This document shows positions 17,260 through 24,684 of a stretch of DNA of 64,000 nucleotides, in pieces. Source of the stretch: Bellilinea sp040754815 (GTDB lineage: Bacteria; Chloroflexota; Anaerolineae; Anaerolineales; Anaerolineaceae); contig JBFMBX010000011.1 in NCBI GenBank assembly GCA_040754815.1, forward strand, positions 8,770 through 72,769, given 5' to 3'. Numbering within the stretch: the first letter of the stretch is position 1; every line of letters starts with the position of its first letter. The translations under genes were made by a program, and so were the position numbers. A model generated the notes under the pieces. The model was not told the DNA's origin. It ran no database searches and worked only from the letters and a program-made list of their open reading frames with translations.

Positions 17260-17565
17260 ATGCCGGTCTATACCTATCGGTGTGAAAATTGTGGAGTTCA
17301 GTTCGAACGCAATCAGAAGTTCAGCGAACCCCCGCTGGCGTGGTGTCCGGAGTGCGGTAAAAAATCGCTGCGCAAGGTTTATACGCCGGTGGGCATCGTC
17401 TTCAAGGGGTCGGGGTTCTATGCCACCGATCACCGCTCACCTTCCGGACAAACGCGCACCTCATCCAACAATCACAGCGAAAGCAAATCCTCCGGCGAAT
17501 CCGGCTCATCGTCGTCTTCTTCAGACAAAGCCGGTTCGTCAAACGGTTCAACCACCACCTCGTAA
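17260..17565 (+). CDS. FmdB-family zinc ribbon protein
   Basis: A 101-residue protein. Residues 1-40 form a zinc ribbon with two CxxC pairs, 'YRCENCGVQFE' and 'AWCPECGKK', as in FmdB/CxxC-CxxC regulators. 'GIVFKGSGFYATDHRS' is the usual end of the FmdB domain. The remaining 45 residues are a Ser/Thr/Gly-rich disordered tail. FmdB was first described as a putative regulator of formamidase genes, but most homologues are uncharacterised. The ATG at 17260 follows GAGGGA by nine bases. A clear terminator follows. Confidence 0.87.
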   Translation: MPVYTYRCENCGVQFERNQKFSEPPLAWCPECGKKSLRKVYTPVGIVFKGSGFYATDHRSPSGQTRTSSNNHSESKSSGESGSSSSSSDKAGSSNGSTTTS

Positions 17566-17605
17566 CAGGGCAGGCACTGCCCCGGGGCGGCGAACGCCCT
17601 GATCC

Positions 17606-17632
17606 GCCCGGTCATGCCGGGCTTTTTAATTT
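17606..17632 (+). terminator. Rho-independent terminator of the FmdB gene
   Basis: GCCCGG (17606-17611) and CCGGGC (17617-17622) form a 6-bp stem with a TCATG loop, followed by TTTTTAATTT. Confidence 0.85.
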
Positions 17633-17740
17633 CCTTCCCGTAAGAGAGATTTTGACACCTCCGTGATAGATTTTGAGAGAGCGGTTCATCTACGATAAGG
17701 CTGACCTTTGCCGATGGGAAAGGAATGATGAACCATTGCC

Positions 17741-17769
17741 TTGCGGGATGAGCCCAAAACCGTTACAAT
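17741..17769 (+). promoter_or_regulatory. Promoter of the 47-residue protein gene
   Basis: TTGCGG (17741-17746), a 17-base spacer and TACAAT (17764-17769). A ribosome site GGAGG follows at 17782-17786. Confidence 0.6.
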
Positions 17770-17793
17770 GGGTACGGTTTGTGGAGGAAAAGC

Positions 17794-17937
17794 ATGTCGA
17801 AAGCAAGCAAGAAAAAACCAACCTCACCCCGCGAAACGCCCGAACAGCGCGCCGTGCGCCTGCAGCGGCTGGTGTTTATCATTCTCTCGGTGATGATCAT
17901 TCTGGCAATGGTTTTGTCTGTGGTTGCCACGCTGTAA
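17794..17937 (+). CDS. Small single-pass membrane protein (47 aa)
   Basis: Below the usual ORF size limit but well supported: a -35/-10 pair, GGAGGAAA ten bases before the ATG, and a sensible product. Residues 1-24 are basic and hydrophilic ('MSKASKKKPTSPRETPEQRA'). Residues 25-47 are one hydrophobic helix ('LVFIILSVMIILAMVLSVVA'). The charge pattern suggests the N-terminus stays in the cytoplasm. No family is recognised. It stands alone, 115 bases before the DUF4173 gene, and may be an accessory to a membrane complex or a small stress protein. Function unknown. Confidence 0.7.
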   Translation: MSKASKKKPTSPRETPEQRAVRLQRLVFIILSVMIILAMVLSVVATL

Positions 17938-18052
17938 CCAGCGCCAACCACCGCCCTGCGCCGGATTTCCCCTCGGCAGCCGGTCAAAAAAACACCATTC
18001 AGGAATCATAAACCAGCCTGAATCAATCCTTACCACATCGAGGAACTGACCG

Positions 18053-19627
18053 ATGCCAAAATCACACAACCTCTTCTGGCTCACCGCCTTGCTGATTGCC
18101 ACCGGGGTGGATTTTCTGTTCTGGGGCAAACCGATTGGCATTTCGTTTCCCATCTGGTCGCTGCTGGCGATCAGCGGTGCCGTGTTCCTGACCTATCGGC
18201 AGGGATCGCGCCCGGCCGGGGCAAACATCCTGCTCGCGGCAGTCATCCTTGCGCTGGCTGCTCTCGTCTTCCTGCGCGCCGAGCCGCTCACCCGCGTGCT
18301 GGCGGGTTTGCTTGTTCTCGCCGCACTGATGTTGTGGGCGGCCACCCTGCGCAGCGGCTACTGGCTGCATTACACGCTTTGGGATACCCTGCGGGCTTTT
18401 GCCGTGCTGGTTTTCGCGGCTCTTACCCGTCCGTTTTCGCTTTCCGCTCAAAACGGGGAACAGCCCTCCGAAAGGCAGTCCCCTTCTTTTTCAAAACAGG
18501 GCTGGGCGGTGTTGCGCGGCATCTTGCTGGCTTTGCCGGTGATGGGGGTGCTGGCACTCCTGCTGGCTTCTGCCGATCTGGTCTTTGCCGAACGGCTGGA
18601 ATCGGTGCTGGACGCCCTGCGGCTGGACAAACTGCCGGAAACGCTTTTCCGCCTGTTCTACGTTGGGGTACTGACGTTCATTTTTTGCGGTGTACTGCTC
18701 CATGCCGTTCTGCCTGCTCATGAGGTTAAACCTTCTCCAAAGGAAAGCCGTTTGCTCTCGCCATTTCTCGGCTGGACGGAAAGCAGCATCATTTCAGGAA
18801 GCGTCAATGCCTTGTTCCTGTTCTTCGTGATTCTGCAATTCCGCTACCTGTTTGGCGGGCAGGCTAACATCCACGAGGCCGGCTTTACCTATGCCGAATA
18901 CGCCCGCCGCGGTTTTGGAGAACTGGTCTGGGTAGCCATCATCACCCTCTCGCTCATCTGGGCTCTGCACACCATCGGCCGGCGCGAAACCCCCGCTCGC
19001 CAGCGCGGGTTTGTCATCCTCAACGCTCTGCTGGTCGTTCAGGTGCTGGTGATTCTGGTTTCCGCATACCAGCGTTTGATGCTCTATGAACAGGCCTACG
19101 GCTTCACCCGCCTGCGAACCTATACGCATTTGTTTATCCCATGGCTGGGTTTGCTACTGCTCGCCGTGTTGGGTTTCCTTTTCAGCAATCAAATGCGGCG
19201 CATGGGGCTGGCGCTGATCCTCTTTGCCGGCGGATTTGGTTTACTGCTGGGGTTGTGGAATGTGGACGGCTGGGTAGCGCGGCAGAACATCCAGCGCGCC
19301 ATGCACGGCGAAGAACTGGATGGAGATTACCTGCAAACCCTTTCTGCCGATGCCGTGCCCGACCTGATTCGGCTGGCTCAGCAGCAAGATTTACCCGCGC
19401 CCGCCCGGCAGGAAATTCTCATCGGTCTGGCCTGCCGTGCCGCCCGTTCAAACCCCCCCCAACCCGCATGGCAGTCCTTCAACCTCAGTGAAGCGCGGGC
19501 AGAACAGTGGATGAGCGATTCTTCCGCGCTGTGGTCGGCGTATCAGGTGGTCACGGATCGAGACGGATCGTACATTGAACAGGACGGCCACCGCCGCTAC
19601 TGCAACACCGCAGGCGAGTGGGATTGA
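18053..19627 (+). CDS. DUF4173 multi-pass membrane protein
   Basis: A 524-residue integral membrane protein with about twelve hydrophobic segments. It keeps the DUF4173/DUF4153 signature 'TYAEYARRGFGELVWVA' in the middle and a C-terminal soluble tail with 'LSADAVPDLIRLAQQ'. Function of the family is unknown. In other genomes such proteins often sit beside regulators or sensors, and none is visible here. The ATG at 18053 is taken because the hydrophobic core begins shortly after. The Pro/Ser-rich loop at about residues 130-150 is likely cytoplasmic. Confidence 0.8.
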   Translation: MPKSHNLFWLTALLIATGVDFLFWGKPIGISFPIWSLLAISGAVFLTYRQGSRPAGANILLAAVILALAALVFLRAEPLTRVLAGLLVLAALMLWAATLRSGYWLHYTLWDTLRAFAVLVFAALTRPFSLSAQNGEQPSERQSPSFSKQGWAVLRGILLALPVMGVLALLLASADLVFAERLESVLDALRLDKLPETLFRLFYVGVLTFIFCGVLLHAVLPAHEVKPSPKESRLLSPFLGWTESSIISGSVNALFLFFVILQFRYLFGGQANIHEAGFTYAEYARRGFGELVWVAIITLSLIWALHTIGRRETPARQRGFVILNALLVVQVLVILVSAYQRLMLYEQAYGFTRLRTYTHLFIPWLGLLLLAVLGFLFSNQMRRMGLALILFAGGFGLLLGLWNVDGWVARQNIQRAMHGEELDGDYLQTLSADAVPDLIRLAQQQDLPAPARQEILIGLACRAARSNPPQPAWQSFNLSEARAEQWMSDSSALWSAYQVVTDRDGSYIEQDGHRRYCNTAGEWD

Positions 19628-19750
19628 AGGGGGGCGGTTCTTTCCCGTCGTAAATTTGTCAGTTATCTGACATTTGACCAAAAAAAGGGATGAAAATCAA
19701 GCAATTAATGGTATATTTTACGGTATAAATCCACCCTGCTATTCACTACA

Positions 19751-19830
19751 ATAGAAACACATGATAGAAACACATGGGCAGGGTGAACCTGTACCGTCGG
19801 GAAGCCGTTGTCTTCCCTGTTTCTGTTTTC
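19751..19830 (+). promoter_or_regulatory. Leader of the decarboxylase operon: 13-bp tandem duplication and hairpin
   Basis: ATAGAAACACATG occurs twice head to tail (19751-19763 and 19764-19776). It is followed by a hairpin GGGAAG (19799-19804) / CTTCCC (19812-19817) with a 7-base loop and the tail TGTTTCTGTTTT. The hairpin resembles an intrinsic terminator 50 bases before mmdA and may attenuate the operon. Upstream, TGTCAG-TTAT-CTGACA is a further small inverted repeat (19657-19672). Confidence 0.45.
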
Positions 19831-19866
19831 CAACCCAATCCCTAATCCCAAAAGCGAGGATGCCTT

Positions 19867-21417
19867 ATGCCTGAAGAAGATCCCCGAATTCTTGAATTAC
19901 GCGAAATGCGTCAAAAGGCGCGTCTCGCCGGCGGCGAAGAACGCATTGCCAAGCACAAAGCCAAAGGCAAATTGACCGCCCGCGAACGCATTGAGCAGCT
20001 GCTCGACCCCGGTTCTTTCCACGAAATCGGTCTCTACGCCACGCACCGCAGTGACGATCTGGGCATGACCGAAAAATACCCCGGCGATGGGGTGATTACC
20101 GGTTACGGCACGGTGGACGGGCGCACCATTTATGTCTATGCTCAGGACTTTACCGTTATGGGTGGTTCACTGGGCGAAACCCAGGGCAAGAAGATTGCCG
20201 CCATCATGGATATGGCCGCTGCGGCCGGCGCACCGGTGATCGGGCTGATCGACTCCGGCGGCGCGCGCATCAACGAAGGCGTGCGCAGCCTGTATGGCTA
20301 CGCCCAGATCTTCCAGCGCAATGCGTGGTATTCCGGCGTTATTCCCCAAATCAGCCTCGTGCTGGGGCCCTGCGCCGGTGGTGCGGCCTACTCCCCCGCC
20401 GTCACCGATATGATCATCATGGTCGAAAAGCAGTCCTTCATGTTCCTGACCGGCCCGGAAGTGATCAAATCCGTCACCGGTGAAGTGGTGGATACCGAAA
20501 GCCTCGGCGGCGCCGATGTGCATTTGGGCATCAGCGGCACGGCGCACATCAAGACCCAATCCGATATAGAAGCCATTGCCATGGCGCGCCTTGTGCTCAG
20601 TTACCTGCCCTCCAACAACGTGGAAAACCCGCCCTATGTGGATACCGGCGACGACCCCAACCGCATGGACGACTCTCTCAACAGCATCGTCCCGCTCGAT
20701 CCCTCCGAACCGTATAACATGCACGAGGTGATTGAGAAAATTGTGGATGCCGGCACCTTCATCGAACTGCAGGCCCCCTTCGCCCGCAACGCCATTATTG
20801 GTCTGGCGCGCATGGGTGGTTACACGGTCGGCATTGTGGCTCAGGAACCGGCCTTCATGGCGGGTTCGATGGACATTGACTCGGCCGATAAAATTGCCCG
20901 CTTTGTGCAATTCTGCGATTCGTTCAACATTCCGCTGGTGACCTTCTGCGATTCGCCCGGCTTCCTGCCCGGCGTGGATCAGGAACACCGCGGCGTCATC
21001 CGCCACGGGGCGAAGGTGCTTTATTCCTACTCCAACGCCACCGTCCCCAAGATTCAAATCATCACCCGCAAGGCTTACGGCGGCGCCTACATCGTCATGT
21101 CCTCCAAAGTGATGGGCGCGGATATTTCCTTTGCCTGGCCGAGCGCAGAAATTGCCGTGATGGGCCCCGAAGGCGCGGCAAACATCCTTTACCGCAAACA
21201 AATTCAGGAAGCCGAAGACCCGGCTGCCGAACGCAAGAAGATTGTGGAAGAATACCGCAAGAAATTCCTCAATCCTTATGCGGCGGCGGCAGATGGCTTT
21301 GTGGATGATGTCATCGAACCGCGTGAAACCCGTATGCGCGTGATCGCAGCCCTGACAGCCTTGCGCGAAAAAGCCGCCTCCACACCTGCCCGCAAGCACG
21401 GCAACATTCCGCTTTAG
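19867..21417 (+). CDS. mmdA: Acyl-CoA carboxyltransferase subunit of a Na+-pumping decarboxylase
   Basis: A 516-residue carboxyltransferase of the PccB/MmdA family with two crotonase-like halves. 'IDSGGARINEGVRSL' and 'LGPCAGGAAYSPAVTD' in the first half and 'GFLPGVDQEHRGVIRHGAK' in the second are the oxyanion-hole and CoA-binding regions. In methylmalonyl-CoA decarboxylase this subunit moves the carboxyl group from the acyl-CoA to biotin on MmdC. The downstream delta, biotin and membrane beta genes argue for a decarboxylase rather than a carboxylase; no biotin carboxylase is present. Glutaconyl-CoA is an alternative substrate. First gene of the operon; AAGCGAGGA lies before the ATG. Confidence 0.88.
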   Translation: MPEEDPRILELREMRQKARLAGGEERIAKHKAKGKLTARERIEQLLDPGSFHEIGLYATHRSDDLGMTEKYPGDGVITGYGTVDGRTIYVYAQDFTVMGGSLGETQGKKIAAIMDMAAAAGAPVIGLIDSGGARINEGVRSLYGYAQIFQRNAWYSGVIPQISLVLGPCAGGAAYSPAVTDMIIMVEKQSFMFLTGPEVIKSVTGEVVDTESLGGADVHLGISGTAHIKTQSDIEAIAMARLVLSYLPSNNVENPPYVDTGDDPNRMDDSLNSIVPLDPSEPYNMHEVIEKIVDAGTFIELQAPFARNAIIGLARMGGYTVGIVAQEPAFMAGSMDIDSADKIARFVQFCDSFNIPLVTFCDSPGFLPGVDQEHRGVIRHGAKVLYSYSNATVPKIQIITRKAYGGAYIVMSSKVMGADISFAWPSAEIAVMGPEGAANILYRKQIQEAEDPAAERKKIVEEYRKKFLNPYAAAADGFVDDVIEPRETRMRVIAALTALREKAASTPARKHGNIPL

Positions 21418-21448
21418 CCGGCCAACGGATTAAAGAGGAGCGCGATCC

Positions 21449-21829
21449 ATGTCTGAGTTACTTTCGCAAGGTTTGTTAATGACCGCTATTGGGATGGGGC
21501 TGGTTTTTCTGGCACTCATCTTCCTGTGGGGGTTGATCAACCTGATTGCCCGCCTGCCTGTTGGGGTAAAAAAGGAAGAAGAAGCGGCCTCAACCGAGGA
21601 AGCCGAGGCTGCACCCCTTGCACCCGCGGCGGAAGATCAACGGCAGGCTTTACGGGCGCGCGCTGCCGCCGCAGCCGTAGCCGCCGCGCTGGCCCTGCAA
21701 CGCTCGTCCATGCGCATTGCCCCGCCGGCCGGTCAAACCGTCAGCGCGTGGCAGGCGGCCCGCCGCAGCAGCCAGTTTGCCCTCCATGCTCAAATTACCT
21801 CTCGTAAAACCCGGAGTTCTGTGCGATGA
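21449..21829 (+). CDS. mmdD: Decarboxylase delta subunit, OadG/MmdD family
   Basis: A 126-residue protein with one N-terminal membrane helix (about residues 8-32, 'LMTAIGMGLVFLALIFLWGL'), an acidic Ala-rich stretch, and an Ala-rich amphipathic region. This is the OadG/MmdD layout, in which the helix anchors and the tail contacts the carboxyltransferase. The tail here is longer and more basic ('ITSRKTRSSVR') than in short MmdD proteins. The ATG follows AGAGGAGCG. The stop overlaps the biotin carrier gene by four bases (ATGA). Confidence 0.82.
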   Translation: MSELLSQGLLMTAIGMGLVFLALIFLWGLINLIARLPVGVKKEEEAASTEEAEAAPLAPAAEDQRQALRARAAAAAVAAALALQRSSMRIAPPAGQTVSAWQAARRSSQFALHAQITSRKTRSSVR

Positions 21830-22281
21830 AACTGAATGTCAAAATCAACGACCAAACTTTTGAAGTGGAAATTGCCGACCTGAACGCCCGCCCCATTCTG
21901 GCAGTGGTGGATGGCGAAACCTTTGAGGTCTATCCCGAAGAAGCGGCTCAACCGGCCGTCCGGGCCGCAGCCGCGGCTGCACCCGCGCCGGCCGCAGTTT
22001 CCCCCGCACCTGTCGCCGCCGTCAGCCGCCCGGCTGCCCCTGCTCCCGCCGCGCCGGTCAACGCCGGTAAAGCACTCAGCGCACCGCTGCCGGGGACGGT
22101 GGTGGCCGTGCTGGTAAAAGAAGGCTCGGCGGTCAAATTTGGGCAGGAACTGCTCACCATCGAAGCCATGAAGATGAAAAACGCCATCCGCGCCACACGA
22201 GACGGCACCATCGCGGCAATTTATGTCAAAGAGGGCGATTCTGTGCGGCACGGTCAGCCATTGCTGGAATACGCCGACTGA
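21826..22281 (+). CDS. mmdC: Biotin carrier subunit of the Na+-pumping decarboxylase
   Basis: A 151-residue biotin carboxyl carrier. The layout is a short N-terminal domain (1-40), a flexible Ala/Pro linker (about 41-80), and a biotinyl domain (about 83-151). The biotinylation motif 'EAMKMKN' puts the modified lysine at residue 116. The carrier swings between MmdA and the membrane subunit MmdB. The ATG overlaps the stop of the delta gene. The long Ala/Pro linker is usual for this subunit. Confidence 0.92.
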   Translation: MKLNVKINDQTFEVEIADLNARPILAVVDGETFEVYPEEAAQPAVRAAAAAAPAPAAVSPAPVAAVSRPAAPAPAAPVNAGKALSAPLPGTVVAVLVKEGSAVKFGQELLTIEAMKMKNAIRATRDGTIAAIYVKEGDSVRHGQPLLEYAD

Positions 22282-22295
22282 CGGAGGCGATTAAT

Positions 22296-23417
22296 ATGGA
22301 CTTTAGCGAACTGCTAGTCGAAATTTCCAAAGGCATTAACGCCTTCACATGGGGCAATGCCGTGATGATTGCCGCCGGTCTGGTGCTGATCATTCTGGCA
22401 ATCGTCAAAGAGTTTGAACCGGTATTGCTGCTTCCGATTGGTTTCGGTTGTATTCTGGCCAATCTGGGCATGTCCAGCGATCACGGCATGTTCAAAGCCC
22501 TGTACGATGCCGGTATTAAAACCGAGTTATTTCCTCTGCTCATCTTCATCGGTGTCGGGGCAATGATTGATTTCCGCCCGCTGCTAGCCATGCCGCGCAT
22601 GGCCCTGCTGGGGGCGGCCGGTCAGTTCGGCATTTACGCCATTCTTCTGCTGGCCATTTTGTTGGGGTTTCCGCTCAATCAGGCGGCTTCCATCGGTTCG
22701 ATTGGCGCCATTGACGGGCCGACCGCCATTTTCGTCACCAGCAAGCTTTCGCCGGAAATTCTCGCGCCGGTTACGGTGGCAGCCTATTCTTACATGAGCC
22801 TCATCCCCATCATTCAGATACCGGTGATGAAACTGCTCACCACCCGCAAGGAACGGCGCATCCGCATGGAATACGCCGCCCGCCCGGTTTCCGATACGGT
22901 GGTGATTGCCTTCCCCATCATCGTCACGGTGGTCATCAGCCTGCTGGCGCCGGATGCCGCCCCGCTGATTGCAACCCTGATGCTGGGCAACCTGCTCAAA
23001 GAAAGCGGTGTGGTGGACCGACTGAGCAAGGCCGCACAAAACGAAATCATCAACATTACCACCCTCTTTCTGGGGCTGACCATCGGCTCCACCATGACCG
23101 CCAGCAGTTTTCTGAATGTGCAAACCCTGATGATCCTCGGTTTGGGTTTTCTGGCTTTCGTGGTGGATACGGTTGCCGGGCTGATGTTCGGTAAATTGAT
23201 GGCTTTCCTGACCGGCGGCAAGATCAACCCGCTGATCGGCGCCTGCGGCATCAGTGCCTTCCCCATGGCCGGCCGTCTGGCGGCTCAGGTTGCCAAGGAA
23301 GAGGATTTTGACAACTTCATCCTCATGCACGCCATGGGTGCCAACACTGCCGGTCAGCTGGGCAGTGTGATTGCCGGCGGCCTGCTATTGGCCCTGACGC
23401 TGGGCTTTTTAGGGTAA
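22296..23417 (+). CDS. mmdB: Na+-translocating decarboxylase beta subunit
   Basis: A 373-residue membrane protein of the OadB/MmdB/GcdB family. It releases CO2 from carboxybiotin and couples this to Na+ export. The conserved aspartate lies in 'IGAIDGPTAIFVTSKL' (about residue 145), the region that binds Na+. Two internally similar halves are visible, the second with 'GACGISAFPMAGRLAA' and 'HAMGANTAGQLGSVIAGG'. The start follows GGAGGCG by nine bases. A strong terminator closes the operon. Together with the other three subunits this makes a complete primary sodium pump. Confidence 0.92.
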   Translation: MDFSELLVEISKGINAFTWGNAVMIAAGLVLIILAIVKEFEPVLLLPIGFGCILANLGMSSDHGMFKALYDAGIKTELFPLLIFIGVGAMIDFRPLLAMPRMALLGAAGQFGIYAILLLAILLGFPLNQAASIGSIGAIDGPTAIFVTSKLSPEILAPVTVAAYSYMSLIPIIQIPVMKLLTTRKERRIRMEYAARPVSDTVVIAFPIIVTVVISLLAPDAAPLIATLMLGNLLKESGVVDRLSKAAQNEIINITTLFLGLTIGSTMTASSFLNVQTLMILGLGFLAFVVDTVAGLMFGKLMAFLTGGKINPLIGACGISAFPMAGRLAAQVAKEEDFDNFILMHAMGANTAGQLGSVIAGGLLLALTLGFLG

Positions 23418-23437
23418 AAAACCGCTCATTCCCTCAT

Positions 23438-23470
23438 CCCCCGGCCATGCACCGCCGGGGGATTTTTATT
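23438..23470 (+). terminator. Terminator of the decarboxylase operon
   Basis: CCCCCGGC (23438-23445) and GCCGGGGG (23454-23461) form an 8-bp stem with an 8-base loop, followed by ATTTTTATT. The T tail exists only in the plus direction. Confidence 0.9.
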
Positions 23471-24404
23471 CGTGGGCAATCTGATATTTAGCCATCAACT
23501 GGTCGGCCAGGTTGATGAAATCATCCAGCCGCCAGATTTTGCCGGACTTGAGGGGATATTCCCCCCGCAGGGCATTCTTCCAATCCGGCGGAATGCTGCT
23601 CAAACCGTAGGCAGCGCCTGCCAGCGCGCCGGTTACCGCGCCGGTGGTATCGGTATCTGCTCCCAGATTGATCACCTGCACCAGCGCATCCTCGAAGGAC
23701 GAGGTGTTCAGCAGCCCCCAGATGGCACTTTCCAGCGTGTGACGCACCCAGCCCGTGTTGCGGAGTTCCTCGCGTTTACGGCGCGGCGCCAGTAAAACCG
23801 TGTTGTAAAACCCCTCCGAGAGTGGCACGCGTTCAAGAGCTTGCTGGTAGGCCTGCTGCGGAGATTCACCACGCACCAGAAAATAAATCATCACATTGAC
23901 AAACGCACAGGCATCCAGGCAATCCCTGTGCGGGTGAGTTACCTGACTTTGCAGGCGCGATTGAGCCACCAGACGCTCCAGATCCTGCCAGCAGGTCACC
24001 GCCACCGGGTAACAGCGCATTAAAGAGCCGTTGCCGGCGTTTTGCGGGTTGGCTTGCTGCACTTCCTGCACGGCTTGCTGCCAGCCAATCCCCCGGCTGA
24101 TGCGCTGCAGCACCGCCGCGGTATGAATGCCCACGTCCGGCGGGTTGCTGCGGTACCATTTGACAAAACGCTCCGCCAGATCATCGGCATCGAAATCGAA
24201 ACCATGCAGCAGACTTTCGGCCAGTGCCAGCGCCATTTCGGTATCATCGGTGAAAGAACCGGCCGGCAGCCGGCCCGGACGCATGGTGCGAATCAACCGC
24301 TCAGCCGGCGCCGGGTTGCCGAACTCCAGCGGCATACCCAGCGCATCCCCCACCGCCGCCCCCACACACACACCACGAAGCCGATCACGGATCATTTCGT
24401 TCAT
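23466..24404 (-). CDS. ADP-ribosylglycohydrolase family protein
   Basis: A 312-residue all-helical hydrolase of the DraG/ADPRH family, which removes ADP-ribose from proteins or small molecules. Metal-site motifs are present: 'SFTDDTEMAL' (about residues 47-56) supplies the first Thr-Asp-Asp, and 'GADTDTTGAV' (about 248-257) supplies the second Asp-x-Asp-Thr. 'GAAVGDALGMPLEF' is the conserved N-terminal helix. The natural target is unknown. No ADP-ribosyltransferase lies nearby. Its end meets the decarboxylase terminator. The GAGGAGGG ribosome site is rather far (about 12 bases) from the ATG. Confidence 0.9.
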   Translation of the reverse strand: MNEMIRDRLRGVCVGAAVGDALGMPLEFGNPAPAERLIRTMRPGRLPAGSFTDDTEMALALAESLLHGFDFDADDLAERFVKWYRSNPPDVGIHTAAVLQRISRGIGWQQAVQEVQQANPQNAGNGSLMRCYPVAVTCWQDLERLVAQSRLQSQVTHPHRDCLDACAFVNVMIYFLVRGESPQQAYQQALERVPLSEGFYNTVLLAPRRKREELRNTGWVRHTLESAIWGLLNTSSFEDALVQVINLGADTDTTGAVTGALAGAAYGLSSIPPDWKNALRGEYPLKSGKIWRLDDFINLADQLMAKYQIAHE

Positions 24405-24570
24405 CGCGTTATTAATCCCTCCTCGCCCTTCATGATCTACCTTTATATTGTAGTATATCGAATTCTGGATGTTCGGTGTGCAAAAAAGCGAGGGGAAGAA
24501 AATTACCTGCCGGCCTTTGCTGTTACCGCCCGGCCCCTCTTAACACTTTTGTAATGCAGGTTAGGATTCC

Positions 24571-24600
24571 TTGACAATCTCAATAATTGACTTTTATACT
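24571..24600 (+). promoter_or_regulatory. Promoter of the beta-propeller protein gene
   Basis: TTGACA (24571-24576), an 18-base spacer and TATACT (24595-24600), 85 bases before the ATG. The rest of 24405-24684 holds no gene. Confidence 0.7.
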
Positions 24601-24684
24601 AAAAAATAACGGATTCCGGGACGCGAGGGGGCAACCTGCGCGCAAAAACTCAACCAGGAGCCCATTATAAAAAGGAACTAAGTG

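Noticed and set aside
20167..21399. Long open frame (410 codons) on the minus strand opposite mmdA
   Set aside because: It lies wholly inside a strongly conserved carboxyltransferase gene. Its product is His/Gly-rich with no recognisable domain, as expected for a shadow of a GC-rich gene.
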